Source: Avidesulfovibrio sp964369685
Lineage (GTDB): Bacteria; Desulfobacterota; Desulfovibrionia; Desulfovibrionales; Desulfovibrionaceae
Direction of reading: 5' to 3'
Assembly (NCBI GenBank): GCA_964369685.1
Contig: CAYJFB010000014.1
Coordinates: 1 to 60,499 of the forward strand
Length of the DNA: 60,499 nucleotides
Every line of letters starts with the position of its first letter. Position 1 is the first letter of the stretch. The notes below the pieces were generated by a model, which saw only the letters and a list, made by a program, of their open reading frames with translations, was not told the origin of the DNA and searched no databases. Made by a program: the position numbers and the translations under genes. Below, one piece after another: positions 7,994-16,341 of this stretch.

Positions 7994-8842
7994 TTATCGT
8001 GTCTTGATGTATTCTTCCATTTCTGCAAACGTCGGACGAAACGCTTGCGGAATCGCTCTGCGACCATATTCAAGCGCAATAATGGGTGTAGCACCACGCA
8101 ATGCCGCAGCCAACGCGTCACGAACGGCTGTGTAATAAAAATGTTTTTCTTCTGCCGTAGCTTCCAATTTGGATCCCAAAGGCCCAACAATACCATAACA
8201 AAGTAAAATACCGATAAATGTGCCAATCAATGCGGCTGCAATATAATGACCCAAGACCTCAGGCGGCTCGTTAATTTTACTCATGGTCAGCACCACGCCA
8301 AGAACACACGCCACAATCCCCATGCCGGGAAGCGATTCTGCCGTATGCAAAAAACTGTGTGCGGGAATCATTTTTTCTTCACGAATGCTTTTTAAATCCG
8401 CATTCATCAGTTTTTCGATGTCGTCCGGTGAGCCTGTCGTTAAATAAATCCTCAACGTGTCGCTGATAAAATTGATGGTTACAGAATCATCGGCCACAGA
8501 TGCGTAACGATTAAAAATATTGCTCGTTTGAGGGCGTTCCACATCTGATTCAATACTGATGACACCCTCGCGCTGCATCTTGACAAACAACGCATACAAC
8601 ACAGCCAACATGTCAAGATAACGCTTCTTGCTGCTATTTGGATCACCAAAGGCAGCTTTAAAACCTTGAATGCACAATTTGAGCGTATATTTTGTCTGAG
8701 CAGCTAAAAAAGCACCGATTGTGGCACCTATAATAATAACAAACTCAGGAATTTGAAGCAAAATAAGAAAATTACCCTGAGCCATCGCATAGCCTGCAAC
8801 AACTGACCCGATAACAATGCTCCAACCAAAAAACATGAACAT
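7994..8842 (-). CDS. motA: Flagellar motor stator protein MotA
   Basis: A proton-channel stator subunit in the cytoplasmic membrane that drives flagellar rotation. The 282-residue chain has the MotA arrangement: two N-terminal membrane helices, a large cytoplasmic loop with the charged segment KMQREGVISIE, and two C-terminal helices around PGMGIVACVLGVVLTM and AAALIGTFIGILLCYGI. The start at 8842 is supported by GGAGG eight bases upstream; the ATG at 8857 overlaps that ribosome-binding site. The expected partner motB is not next to it: ridA follows on one side and an M23 peptidase diverges on the other. Confidence 0.92.
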   Translation of the reverse strand: MFMFFGWSIVIGSVVAGYAMAQGNFLILLQIPEFVIIIGATIGAFLAAQTKYTLKLCIQGFKAAFGDPNSSKKRYLDMLAVLYALFVKMQREGVISIESDVERPQTSNIFNRYASVADDSVTINFISDTLRIYLTTGSPDDIEKLMNADLKSIREEKMIPAHSFLHTAESLPGMGIVACVLGVVLTMSKINEPPEVLGHYIAAALIGTFIGILLCYGIVGPLGSKLEATAEEKHFYYTAVRDALAAALRGATPIIALEYGRRAIPQAFRPTFAEMEEYIKTR

Positions 8843-9205
8843 GGTGTACGCCTCCATATCGTGTTTACAAAAGAAATTTCAGCATTATATGTTACAACAG
8901 TAACGCAATTTTTTCACGAAGAAAAGCAGATTTTATCAGAAAAAAGACACCATGCCTCTTTTGTAAAAAACAACAACATCGCTGTCAAACAGACATACAC
9001 GCAACAGTCGTTTCATTTGCTTATTCTTTGAAGAAACAGAGATTTTATTTTTTTGATGAATACATCCTTGCACAATGCCGTACTGTATGAGAGAATTTAT
9101 CCGATAACATAATTATAAAAAAATTGATTCCCTGTTGTATGCAAAACAATAAAAATCTGTCGTTTTGCAAAAGGGTCAAATTGTATTTTTCAGGAGTGTT
9201 TTCTC
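8843..9205. other. Divergent intergenic region between motA and an M23 peptidase gene
   Basis: About 360 bp of A+T-rich DNA holding the two divergent promoters by necessity. I see no open frame, RNA gene or strong palindrome. An AGGAG ribosome-binding site lies 9 bases before the plus-strand ATG at 9206. Confidence 0.5.
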
Positions 9206-10537
9206 ATGGCCAGATCACGTTTTCCTTTCTTTCGTATACTGTTTTTTCTTATTATACTTGGGGGGCTTGGTTTTGCGTCGTACTTATTTTTATATGATTT
9301 GGACGGCCCGCAGATTTCTGTTAAGCAAGATATTCGTCGTCTTGCTCTCACACAAAACATCACATTGATTTTAGAAGACAGCCGCTCAAATATCAAAGCC
9401 GTCACGGTGAACATACGCCGCAGCAGCGGTTCTACAAAAGTTTTTGAAAAAGTTTTTCCGACGGCAGAACCTCGGCAAGAGGTGACCTTCAGCCTCGAAA
9501 ATGCTCAACTGCGTGACGGTATGGTCGAGCTTGAAGTCATTGCCAGAGACACAGCTCTTGCCGGTTTTGGACGCGGAAACAGTACAACACTCAAAAGCGA
9601 TGTATATATAGATCTGTACCCTCCACGTTTAACCATCAAAAGCTCGGCTCCCTATTTGAAACGCGGCAGTATCACGGTTGCGGCATTCAGTGTTTCCGAA
9701 CCGACCGTTGAAGCGGGAATCCGTGTGGGTGATATTGTTTTCCCTGCCTTTTTACAAAACAATGGTTTATATTATTGCATGTTTGGTTTTCCTCTCGATA
9801 TGCCACTTGCCGAATTCAAACCTGAACTTTTTGCGCGTGATCAAGCCGGAAATCTCGCTTCTGTACGCCTGCAAGCCTTTCCCCAAGAACGTAAATATGC
9901 CAAAGACGTGTTAAACATTTCCGATTCGTTTTTGAAAAATAAATCAAACGATTTTTTGGAAATATTGCCCGAACCCGGATTGACGGATCTGCAACGCTAC
10001 ATCAAAATCAACAACGATGTGCGAAAAATTGATGCAGAAATGCTGTCCGGTCTTGCCGACAAAACCCGCCCAGATATATTGTGGGAAGGATCTTTTGTAC
10101 GCTTGCCGCGTTCCGCACTGCGTGCAAGCTATGGAGACAATCGTTCCTATGTCTATAATGGTGACGTTGTTGATAAACAAACACACATGGGTATTGACTT
10201 GGCCTCAGTCGCCAACGCACCCATTCCGGCAGGCAACCATGGTATAGTTGTTTTTGCAGGTTTCCAAGGTATTTATGGAAACCTTGTTGTTATCGATCAC
10301 GGGCTTGGTTTGATGTCTCTTTATTCACACATGAATACTATTGCCGTGAATGAAGGCGACGAAGTCAAAAAAGGCCAAATCATTGCGCACACAGGCACAA
10401 CAGGCCTTGCAGGCGGCGATCACTTGCACTTTGGCATGTTGCTTCACGGCCGCGAAATGCAACCGACAGATTGGTTGGATCAAAAATGGATTCAAGATAC
10501 CATAACCGACCGCCTCAATGACGCCGCCAAACGCTGA
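9206..10537 (+). CDS. Membrane-anchored M23 (LytM-type) peptidase
   Basis: A probable peptidoglycan-directed zinc endopeptidase or regulator facing the periplasm. A single membrane helix (about residues 8-28) follows the basic start MARSRF. The central 200 residues are beta-rich and unassigned. The C-terminal M23 domain has THMGIDLASV, the glycine-rich core, SLYSHM and the metal-ligand HLHFGM, so the zinc ligands appear intact and the enzyme is likely active. The start is supported by AGGAG. It is monocistronic in appearance and diverges from motA. A second M23 protein is at 26306-27670. Confidence 0.9.
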   Translation: MARSRFPFFRILFFLIILGGLGFASYLFLYDLDGPQISVKQDIRRLALTQNITLILEDSRSNIKAVTVNIRRSSGSTKVFEKVFPTAEPRQEVTFSLENAQLRDGMVELEVIARDTALAGFGRGNSTTLKSDVYIDLYPPRLTIKSSAPYLKRGSITVAAFSVSEPTVEAGIRVGDIVFPAFLQNNGLYYCMFGFPLDMPLAEFKPELFARDQAGNLASVRLQAFPQERKYAKDVLNISDSFLKNKSNDFLEILPEPGLTDLQRYIKINNDVRKIDAEMLSGLADKTRPDILWEGSFVRLPRSALRASYGDNRSYVYNGDVVDKQTHMGIDLASVANAPIPAGNHGIVVFAGFQGIYGNLVVIDHGLGLMSLYSHMNTIAVNEGDEVKKGQIIAHTGTTGLAGGDHLHFGMLLHGREMQPTDWLDQKWIQDTITDRLNDAAKR

Positions 10538-10680
10538 TTGAATGCCTGTAACTATCTCACTGTATTATACATATAATTAAAAAAATAAAACCAGAATGAC
10601 AGCGTACGTCATCCATGCTGACAAACGCTGTCTGCAAACACGGCGTTGCTTTGCCTCAAAAGGTATTGTACAGCTTTGAC

Positions 10681-11844
10681 ATGCAGATCACACATTCTCA
10701 ACGCAATTCCGGACTTGATGTCGCTCGAACCTTGGCTATTTTAGGTGCCTTGTTTGCGCATTCATTGATTTTTTTTCAGCCTTTTGGGCTTGATCTTGTC
10801 AACCGCGTCCCATGGCACATGTGGACGGGATTTTATGCCGTGGAGTTGTTTTTTGCTTTAAGCGGTTTCTTGATCGGCGGCATCATTTTTCGACAGCTTT
10901 TGCCGAACCCTTCTTTCAAAAATGTGATTGTTTTTTATATCCGTCGTTGGTTGCGCACACTGCCTGCGTACTATGTTGTTTTAGCTGTTTTGCTTTTTTT
11001 CGCTTATGACGCCGCAGGACAACTCCCAAAACAATGGTGGACATATATTCTTTTCTTACAAAACAGCCCCCCTGAATCATCACAATTGTTTCCTGTCAGT
11101 TGGAGCCTTTCCATTGAACAATGGAGTTATCTTTTTTTGCCTTTGCTGTTGCTTCTTACACAACACTTTTATCATACCCAAAAAATACGCCTCTCGCTTG
11201 AAACACAATGGTTAACGGTACTCTTGATATTGATTTTTTTATCGTTTTTTGCACGACTTTGTATCGCGCTTTCTGTGCCTGCTGTGTGGGACAACGATTT
11301 TCGTAAACAAATCCCTTTTCGACTTGACGCGGTTGTTGTCGGTGTGGTGATCGCGTGGATCAAGATATATAGCCCAAAAATCTTTCTTCGGCTTGCTCAT
11401 CCTTGTGTTTTTCTTTGTTGTGTGCTCACGCTGATCGGTGTTGCTATCTTGTTTTATCAAGACGTGCTCAACCCTGCCACAGAAAAAGACATTCTTTTAA
11501 AATCATTGATATTTACTGTTGTTGACATCGCTATGGCAGTAACATTGTGTTTCTTTGAACACAATAACGCAGTGCAATGTATGGCTGACCCTAAAAAAAT
11601 GTTTGGAAAATATATGCGTTGGGGCAGTCGATATGCCTATTCAATCTATCTTGTTCATTTCAGTTTTTTTCTTATGGGATACGGATTTTTTGTACACAGC
11701 AAACAGTATACCGTCTTCAACGTCTGTCTATGGTTGGGTTTTGCTTATTGTACATCACTCTTTAGTGCGCTTGCCCTCTATCATTTTATTGAAAAGCCGT
11801 GTATGAATATACGACGTTTGTACACATTTACATTCAAAAAATAA
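10681..11844 (+). CDS. Acyltransferase family 3 membrane protein (OafA/YrhL-like)
   Basis: A polytopic O-acyltransferase, probably acetylating a surface polysaccharide or lipid. The family signature is at the N-terminus: SGLDVARTLAILGALFAHS with the catalytic-type His, then FYAVELFFALSGFLIGG. About ten hydrophobic helices follow. I favour the ATG at 10681 because family homology begins there; an in-frame ATG at 10615 exists but lies within an inverted repeat (10598-10604 with 10626-10632) and neither start has a good ribosome-binding site. Substrate unknown. A MITE-like element begins 14 bp after the stop codon. Confidence 0.85.
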   Translation: MQITHSQRNSGLDVARTLAILGALFAHSLIFFQPFGLDLVNRVPWHMWTGFYAVELFFALSGFLIGGIIFRQLLPNPSFKNVIVFYIRRWLRTLPAYYVVLAVLLFFAYDAAGQLPKQWWTYILFLQNSPPESSQLFPVSWSLSIEQWSYLFLPLLLLLTQHFYHTQKIRLSLETQWLTVLLILIFLSFFARLCIALSVPAVWDNDFRKQIPFRLDAVVVGVVIAWIKIYSPKIFLRLAHPCVFLCCVLTLIGVAILFYQDVLNPATEKDILLKSLIFTVVDIAMAVTLCFFEHNNAVQCMADPKKMFGKYMRWGSRYAYSIYLVHFSFFLMGYGFFVHSKQYTVFNVCLWLGFAYCTSLFSALALYHFIEKPCMNIRRLYTFTFKK

Positions 11845-11857
11845 ACATTCTTTTACT

Positions 11858-12004
11858 AGAGCGTGTTCACATAAACGCTTTTTCGGTTATCTCTGCGTCA
11901 GATTTCACGGTCTTTTTCGGTCATGTATGTCTGTATACACTCCCTCAAAGAACGCTCATCTTCTTTGATATAACGCGAAAAATCATTTTATGTGAACACA
12001 CTCT
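11858..12004. mobile_element. 147-bp MITE-like element with 18-bp terminal inverted repeats
   Basis: The ends AGAGCGTGTTCACATAAA (11858) and the complement of AGAGTGTGTTCACATAAA (to 12004) match at 17 of 18 positions. Taking GAG...CTC as the boundary, both sides are flanked by TA, which would fit a TA target duplication as in IS630/mariner-type elements. The inside is non-coding. It also contains CTCAAAGAACGC, which is shared with the hairpin at 1942-1976. No transposase is in the window. Confidence 0.6.
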
Positions 12005-12036
12005 ATTTATATTCATCATCTGCATAAGGAGTTGCC

Positions 12037-12804
12037 ATGCGTCTTTTACGTGTGCGCTATCAAGAGAGCGTGTTTTATGCTTCGCTCCACGATAAAGAAG
12101 TCCATTGTTTACAACACAATGCAAACGTGCCTGACAGCATTCCCTTAAGCGATGTCCATTTATTGCCCTTGGTGACGCCTTCCAAAGTGATTTGTGTGGG
12201 GCTCAACTACCGCGCCCATGCCGAAGAACTCGGTTTTCCGATTCCAAAACATCCACTTTTTTTCCTCAAACCACCCTCTGCACTGATTGGACACGGACAA
12301 CCTATTGTTTTACCACATAATGTAGGACGCGTGGACACAGAAGCCGAATTGGCATTGATTGTGGGACAACATTGTCGTCATATTTCCGTTGAAGACGCAC
12401 CCTCTGCCATTTTAGGATACACCTGCGCCAACGACATCACCGCAAGAGAATTACAAAAAACAGATACCCTCATGGGATTGTGCAAAGGCTACGATACCTT
12501 TTGTCCGCTGGGACCGTGGATTGAAACAACACCACCGGATATTAACGAACTCAATATTCGCTGCCTTATCAACGATCACGAATGCCAACACGCACTCACC
12601 TCCGACATGATTTTTTCGCCTTATGAATTGGTCAGTTTTCTTTCACAAATCATGACGTTGTTGCCCGGCGATGTGATTCTTACGGGAACCCCTCCCGGTG
12701 TTTCTCCGTTGCAAGACGGTGATGTGGTGAAGGTTGAAATTGAACATGTCGGACTGCTGATCAATGAAGTGCACGACGCACAACCCGAACACCTCTTGCA
12801 ATAA
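12037..12804 (+). CDS. Fumarylacetoacetate hydrolase-family protein
   Basis: A metal-dependent hydrolase/decarboxylase/isomerase fold acting on 2-oxo acids or acylpyruvates in the cytosol; the exact substrate is not evident. The 255-residue chain has the FAH core: VICVGLNYRAHAEE, the metal-binding E-x-E in DTEAELALIVG, the aspartate in YTCANDITAREL, KGYDTFCPLGPW, and the C-terminal TGTPPGV turn. These ligands are all present, so it should be catalytic. It starts 33 bp after a MITE-like element, which may carry or interrupt its promoter. An AAGGAG ribosome-binding site precedes the ATG. Confidence 0.9.
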   Translation: MRLLRVRYQESVFYASLHDKEVHCLQHNANVPDSIPLSDVHLLPLVTPSKVICVGLNYRAHAEELGFPIPKHPLFFLKPPSALIGHGQPIVLPHNVGRVDTEAELALIVGQHCRHISVEDAPSAILGYTCANDITARELQKTDTLMGLCKGYDTFCPLGPWIETTPPDINELNIRCLINDHECQHALTSDMIFSPYELVSFLSQIMTLLPGDVILTGTPPGVSPLQDGDVVKVEIEHVGLLINEVHDAQPEHLLQ

Positions 12805-12925
12805 TTGTTTCCAAAAAAAAGACGTTCTTCGAGATGATGCCTACGAGGTGCAACACGACCTCTGTCGCTCATGTAAAAAGTGAACAATGCCATTGTTTTA
12901 AGTTTTCAACGCTCAGGATAAGCCC

Positions 12926-15900
12926 ATGAAAACGTTTCTTACCGATTTGCATGTCCATTCTCGTTTTTCCAGAATGACCAGTAAACGCCTTACTTTGGCA
13001 AATTTGGCAGCATGGAGTCGTTTAAAAGGCATGTCTGTGCTTGCTACAGGCGACTTTACGCACCCTCTATGGCGTCAAGAACTCCGTGAAAACCTCATAC
13101 GAGATGACCACAGCGATTTATATCGACTGCGCACGATGCCAAAGATTGAAAACGAGGCTCCCGGCTATCTTTTGTCGGACACGTTCGGAGAAGCACCGCT
13201 CTTTATGTTGCAAGCAGAAATAAGCTCGATCTACAAGCGTGACGGCGTGACACGAAAGGTACACAATTTGGTGTATATGCCGAGCCTTGAGAGCGCAGAA
13301 ATGTTATGCCGAAAACTGGAAGCAATCGGCAATCTCAAGTCAGACGGGCGTCCCATTTTGGGCTTGGACTCACAAAAACTTTTGGAATTGGTGCTCGACA
13401 CCGATCCCGAAGGCGTCATGATTCCCGCACACATTTGGACACCGTGGTTTTCTTTATTTGGTTCAAAATCCGGTTTTGACAGTCTTGAAGCGTGCTTTGG
13501 TGACTTGTCACAACACATCTTTGCTTTGGAAACAGGTTTGTCTTCCAATCCAAACATGAATCGATGCTGGAGCGCGCTTGATCGCTTAACCATGATTTCC
13601 AATTCAGATGCTCACTCGGGAGAAAACATCGGGCGCGAGGCCACCCTCTTTTACGGAACTCCTTCATACTGCGGTATTTTTACAGCCATCCGCCAAGCAG
13701 GACAACCGCAAAACGCACAAGATACCTGCCGCTATCAAGGCACTGTGGAATTTTTCCCCGAAGAAGGCAAATATCACCTCGACGGACACCGTGCCTGCGG
13801 TGTCGTTTTTGAACCGACAGAAAGCCGCAAACACCAAAATCGTTGTCCCGTTTGCGGAAAGCCCTTAACCATCGGTGTTCTCCATCGTGTTTTGGAACTC
13901 GCCGACCGTGAACACCCCCAACACAAGACACCATACAACACCTTTTCACACATCCCCTTGCCCGAATTGCTTGCAGAACTGCTTGGCGTGAGTGTCAAAA
14001 CCGCTACGGTACGAAAAAAACATACAGAAATATTAGACATGTTCGGTTCGGAGGCCGACATCTTGCGCTCTGTAGCCACAAGTGAACTGGCTGCTCATTG
14101 GGATTTGCTGGGTGAATCCATTCGTCGGATGCGCGAAGGTTTGGTTCATACTCAAGGCGGTTTTGACGGAGAATACGGACGTGTGCGTGTTTTTTCTGAT
14201 GAAGAACGGCGTGAACTCGGCTTGGACAACAAACGTCGCGGACGCAAACAAGCGTCTCTCATTGCCACAGACAAGCCGAAAACACCATCAACAACCCAAA
14301 CAACACACACTGACACAACAAAAACCGCACTGTTACGCGGTAACGCCGTTGCCCCCTCGTCTGAAAATCAACACGACAAAACAACACCCGTGATCGTACA
14401 AGCCGAGTCTACGCTTGTCCATACAACCACACCAAACCAACCAATAAGACAAACAGAAGCAGAACAAACACCGCCAACAGCCGCACTTCTGCAAAATCCA
14501 ACAACACACTCCACCAACGAATGGACAGAAGCACAATACCATACTCTGCAAGCAGGCCCTCATCCTGTCTTGGTGATCGCAGGCCCCGGCGCGGGAAAAA
14601 CACACACCCTCATCGGCCGTGTGGCCACTCTGTTGGAACAAGGCGTCGCCGCACGGCAGATTGTGGCAATCACCTTTACCCGTCGAGCAGCGGCAGAATT
14701 GCGTGAACGCCTTGCCACACGATGCGCAACAAACATCTCCAACGTTCAAGCAGACACCCTCCACGCGCTCGCGTTGACATTTTGGCCGGCCTCTCCCGAC
14801 GGAACTATGCCTGCCGTCATGTCTGAAGAAATCGCACGCACGTTGTTTATTAAAAACAACACCGTAACCGCTTTCAATGCCGCACAACTACGCAATCTTT
14901 TTGAAACGATCGCCCTGCACCGTGAGCGCCTGACCCCCTTACCCGACGATCTTTTGCCGTTGTATGAACGGTATCAAGCCGCAAAAAATAAACGCAATCT
15001 TGTCGATTATACAGACCTTTTGGAACAATGGCTATTGCGCTTGCAAGCAGGACACAATCCCCCTAGACAAAATGGCATTTTGCCGATCACACAAACAGAG
15101 ACACCCCATCTTGCCGAACCCCTCGTTTCTCCTTGGGTACACGTCCTTGTTGATGAAATTCAAGACTTGTCGCCTCTGCAACTGGCACTCATTCAGGCGT
15201 TGTTGCCCGAATCGGGAAACGGCTTTTTTGGTATCGGCGATCCCGATCAAGCGATCTATGCCTTTCGTGGTGCACAAGCAAACATTGTCAATCGCCTTGA
15301 AGCCTTGTGGCCGACAACAGAACTGTTACATTTGAATCACAGTTTTCGTTCGGGCGCGGCGTTATTGCGTTCTGCATCCGAATTGCTGGGTGATACGACA
15401 CAATGCGGATCCCTCACTGCCGCGCGATCTTTGGATACACACCTGAAATTGTTCACGGCACCCGATGCAGAACATGAAGCACGCTGGATTGCCGATGAAG
15501 TCATCAAATTATTGGGTACAGGCTCGCACACCGAACAAGATACACACCATGACGAATCGCTGATGGGTACATGCAGTCCGAGTGATGTTGCTGTATTAGT
15601 GCGTTTTAAAGGTTTAATACCGCTTGTGCGCACTCATCTTGAACGGCGCGGTGTGCCTGTCAGTGCGCCCGAGACTGAACCGTTTTGGAACGAGCCGCGT
15701 GTGGCGTTGCTTTTGGGGTTGGCAGGGCGTCGTTTCAAAAAGCCTTTAGCCATTGCCGCGCCCAATCCCTCCACCATTGCCGATGTGATCTGGGAACAAG
15801 GCCCTTTAGCTTTGTTACGATGCTTGGAAAACACACCGCCTTTTGATCCGTTACTCAAGGACACGGCTGCATTTCAACAGCTTGCAAGCCTATGGAAAAA

Positions 15901-16330
15901 AGAAGGCTCTTGGACTGCACTCTTAGAATGGTTGCAGGTGAGACAAGAACTCGATTTGGTGCGCGAAAATGCTGAATATGTGCGGATCATGACCATTCAT
16001 GCCGCAAAAGGTCTTGAATTTAAAGCCGTATTTTTACCCGCCTTGGAAGACGGTATTTTGCCTTTTGCAGGAGCACAAGCCCTACAAGAAAATACCGCGG
16101 CTCTTTTGCAAGATACGACAATCCTTGATGAAGAACGGCGTCTTTTGTATGTGGGGCTCACACGCGCCGCCGAAGCCGTGTATCTTTCGCACGCAACATC
16201 CAGAATGATCTTCGGCAAAGAGTGTCGTTTAGCCCCTTCACGTTTTTTACAAACCATTACCGATCATTTTGAACAATCACGATTGGTACAAAAGACAACG
16301 CTCAATCACACACAACTCGCTCTTTTTTAA
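12926..16330 (+). CDS. Endonuclease Q-like PHP domain fused to UvrD/Rep-family helicase, C-terminal clamp motif
   Basis: Residues 1-430 resemble Endonuclease Q, which nicks DNA 5' of deaminated bases and abasic sites: PHP metal motif DLHVH (7-11), ATGDFTHP, PAHIWTPW (168-174), NSDAHS (226-231), GKYHL (281-285) and ELADREH. In its zinc-finger region the second Cys pair is intact (C307, C310) but the first is degenerate (C291, then V294). A Thr/Gln/Pro-rich linker (about 440-530) leads to an SF1 helicase: Walker A GPGAGKT (553-559), DEIQD near 743, GDPDQAIYAFRG, HAAKGLEFKAVF and YVGLTRAAE. There is no C-terminal nuclease domain. The last five residues are QLALF, a bacterial sliding-clamp-binding type motif. 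The AddB-like gene begins 11 bp later, so the two probably form one operon and complex (inference). Confidence 0.9.
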   Translation: MKTFLTDLHVHSRFSRMTSKRLTLANLAAWSRLKGMSVLATGDFTHPLWRQELRENLIRDDHSDLYRLRTMPKIENEAPGYLLSDTFGEAPLFMLQAEISSIYKRDGVTRKVHNLVYMPSLESAEMLCRKLEAIGNLKSDGRPILGLDSQKLLELVLDTDPEGVMIPAHIWTPWFSLFGSKSGFDSLEACFGDLSQHIFALETGLSSNPNMNRCWSALDRLTMISNSDAHSGENIGREATLFYGTPSYCGIFTAIRQAGQPQNAQDTCRYQGTVEFFPEEGKYHLDGHRACGVVFEPTESRKHQNRCPVCGKPLTIGVLHRVLELADREHPQHKTPYNTFSHIPLPELLAELLGVSVKTATVRKKHTEILDMFGSEADILRSVATSELAAHWDLLGESIRRMREGLVHTQGGFDGEYGRVRVFSDEERRELGLDNKRRGRKQASLIATDKPKTPSTTQTTHTDTTKTALLRGNAVAPSSENQHDKTTPVIVQAESTLVHTTTPNQPIRQTEAEQTPPTAALLQNPTTHSTNEWTEAQYHTLQAGPHPVLVIAGPGAGKTHTLIGRVATLLEQGVAARQIVAITFTRRAAAELRERLATRCATNISNVQADTLHALALTFWPASPDGTMPAVMSEEIARTLFIKNNTVTAFNAAQLRNLFETIALHRERLTPLPDDLLPLYERYQAAKNKRNLVDYTDLLEQWLLRLQAGHNPPRQNGILPITQTETPHLAEPLVSPWVHVLVDEIQDLSPLQLALIQALLPESGNGFFGIGDPDQAIYAFRGAQANIVNRLEALWPTTELLHLNHSFRSGAALLRSASELLGDTTQCGSLTAARSLDTHLKLFTAPDAEHEARWIADEVIKLLGTGSHTEQDTHHDESLMGTCSPSDVAVLVRFKGLIPLVRTHLERRGVPVSAPETEPFWNEPRVALLLGLAGRRFKKPLAIAAPNPSTIADVIWEQGPLALLRCLENTPPFDPLLKDTAAFQQLASLWKKEGSWTALLEWLQVRQELDLVRENAEYVRIMTIHAAKGLEFKAVFLPALEDGILPFAGAQALQENTAALLQDTTILDEERRLLYVGLTRAAEAVYLSHATSRMIFGKECRLAPSRFLQTITDHFEQSRLVQKTTLNHTQLALF

Positions 16331-16341
16331 ACAGAGGACTC

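Noticed and set aside
14333..14887. Minus-strand frame of 184 codons over the helicase fusion
   Set aside because: Antisense to the linker and Walker A region of an intact gene; composition mirrors its Thr-rich linker.
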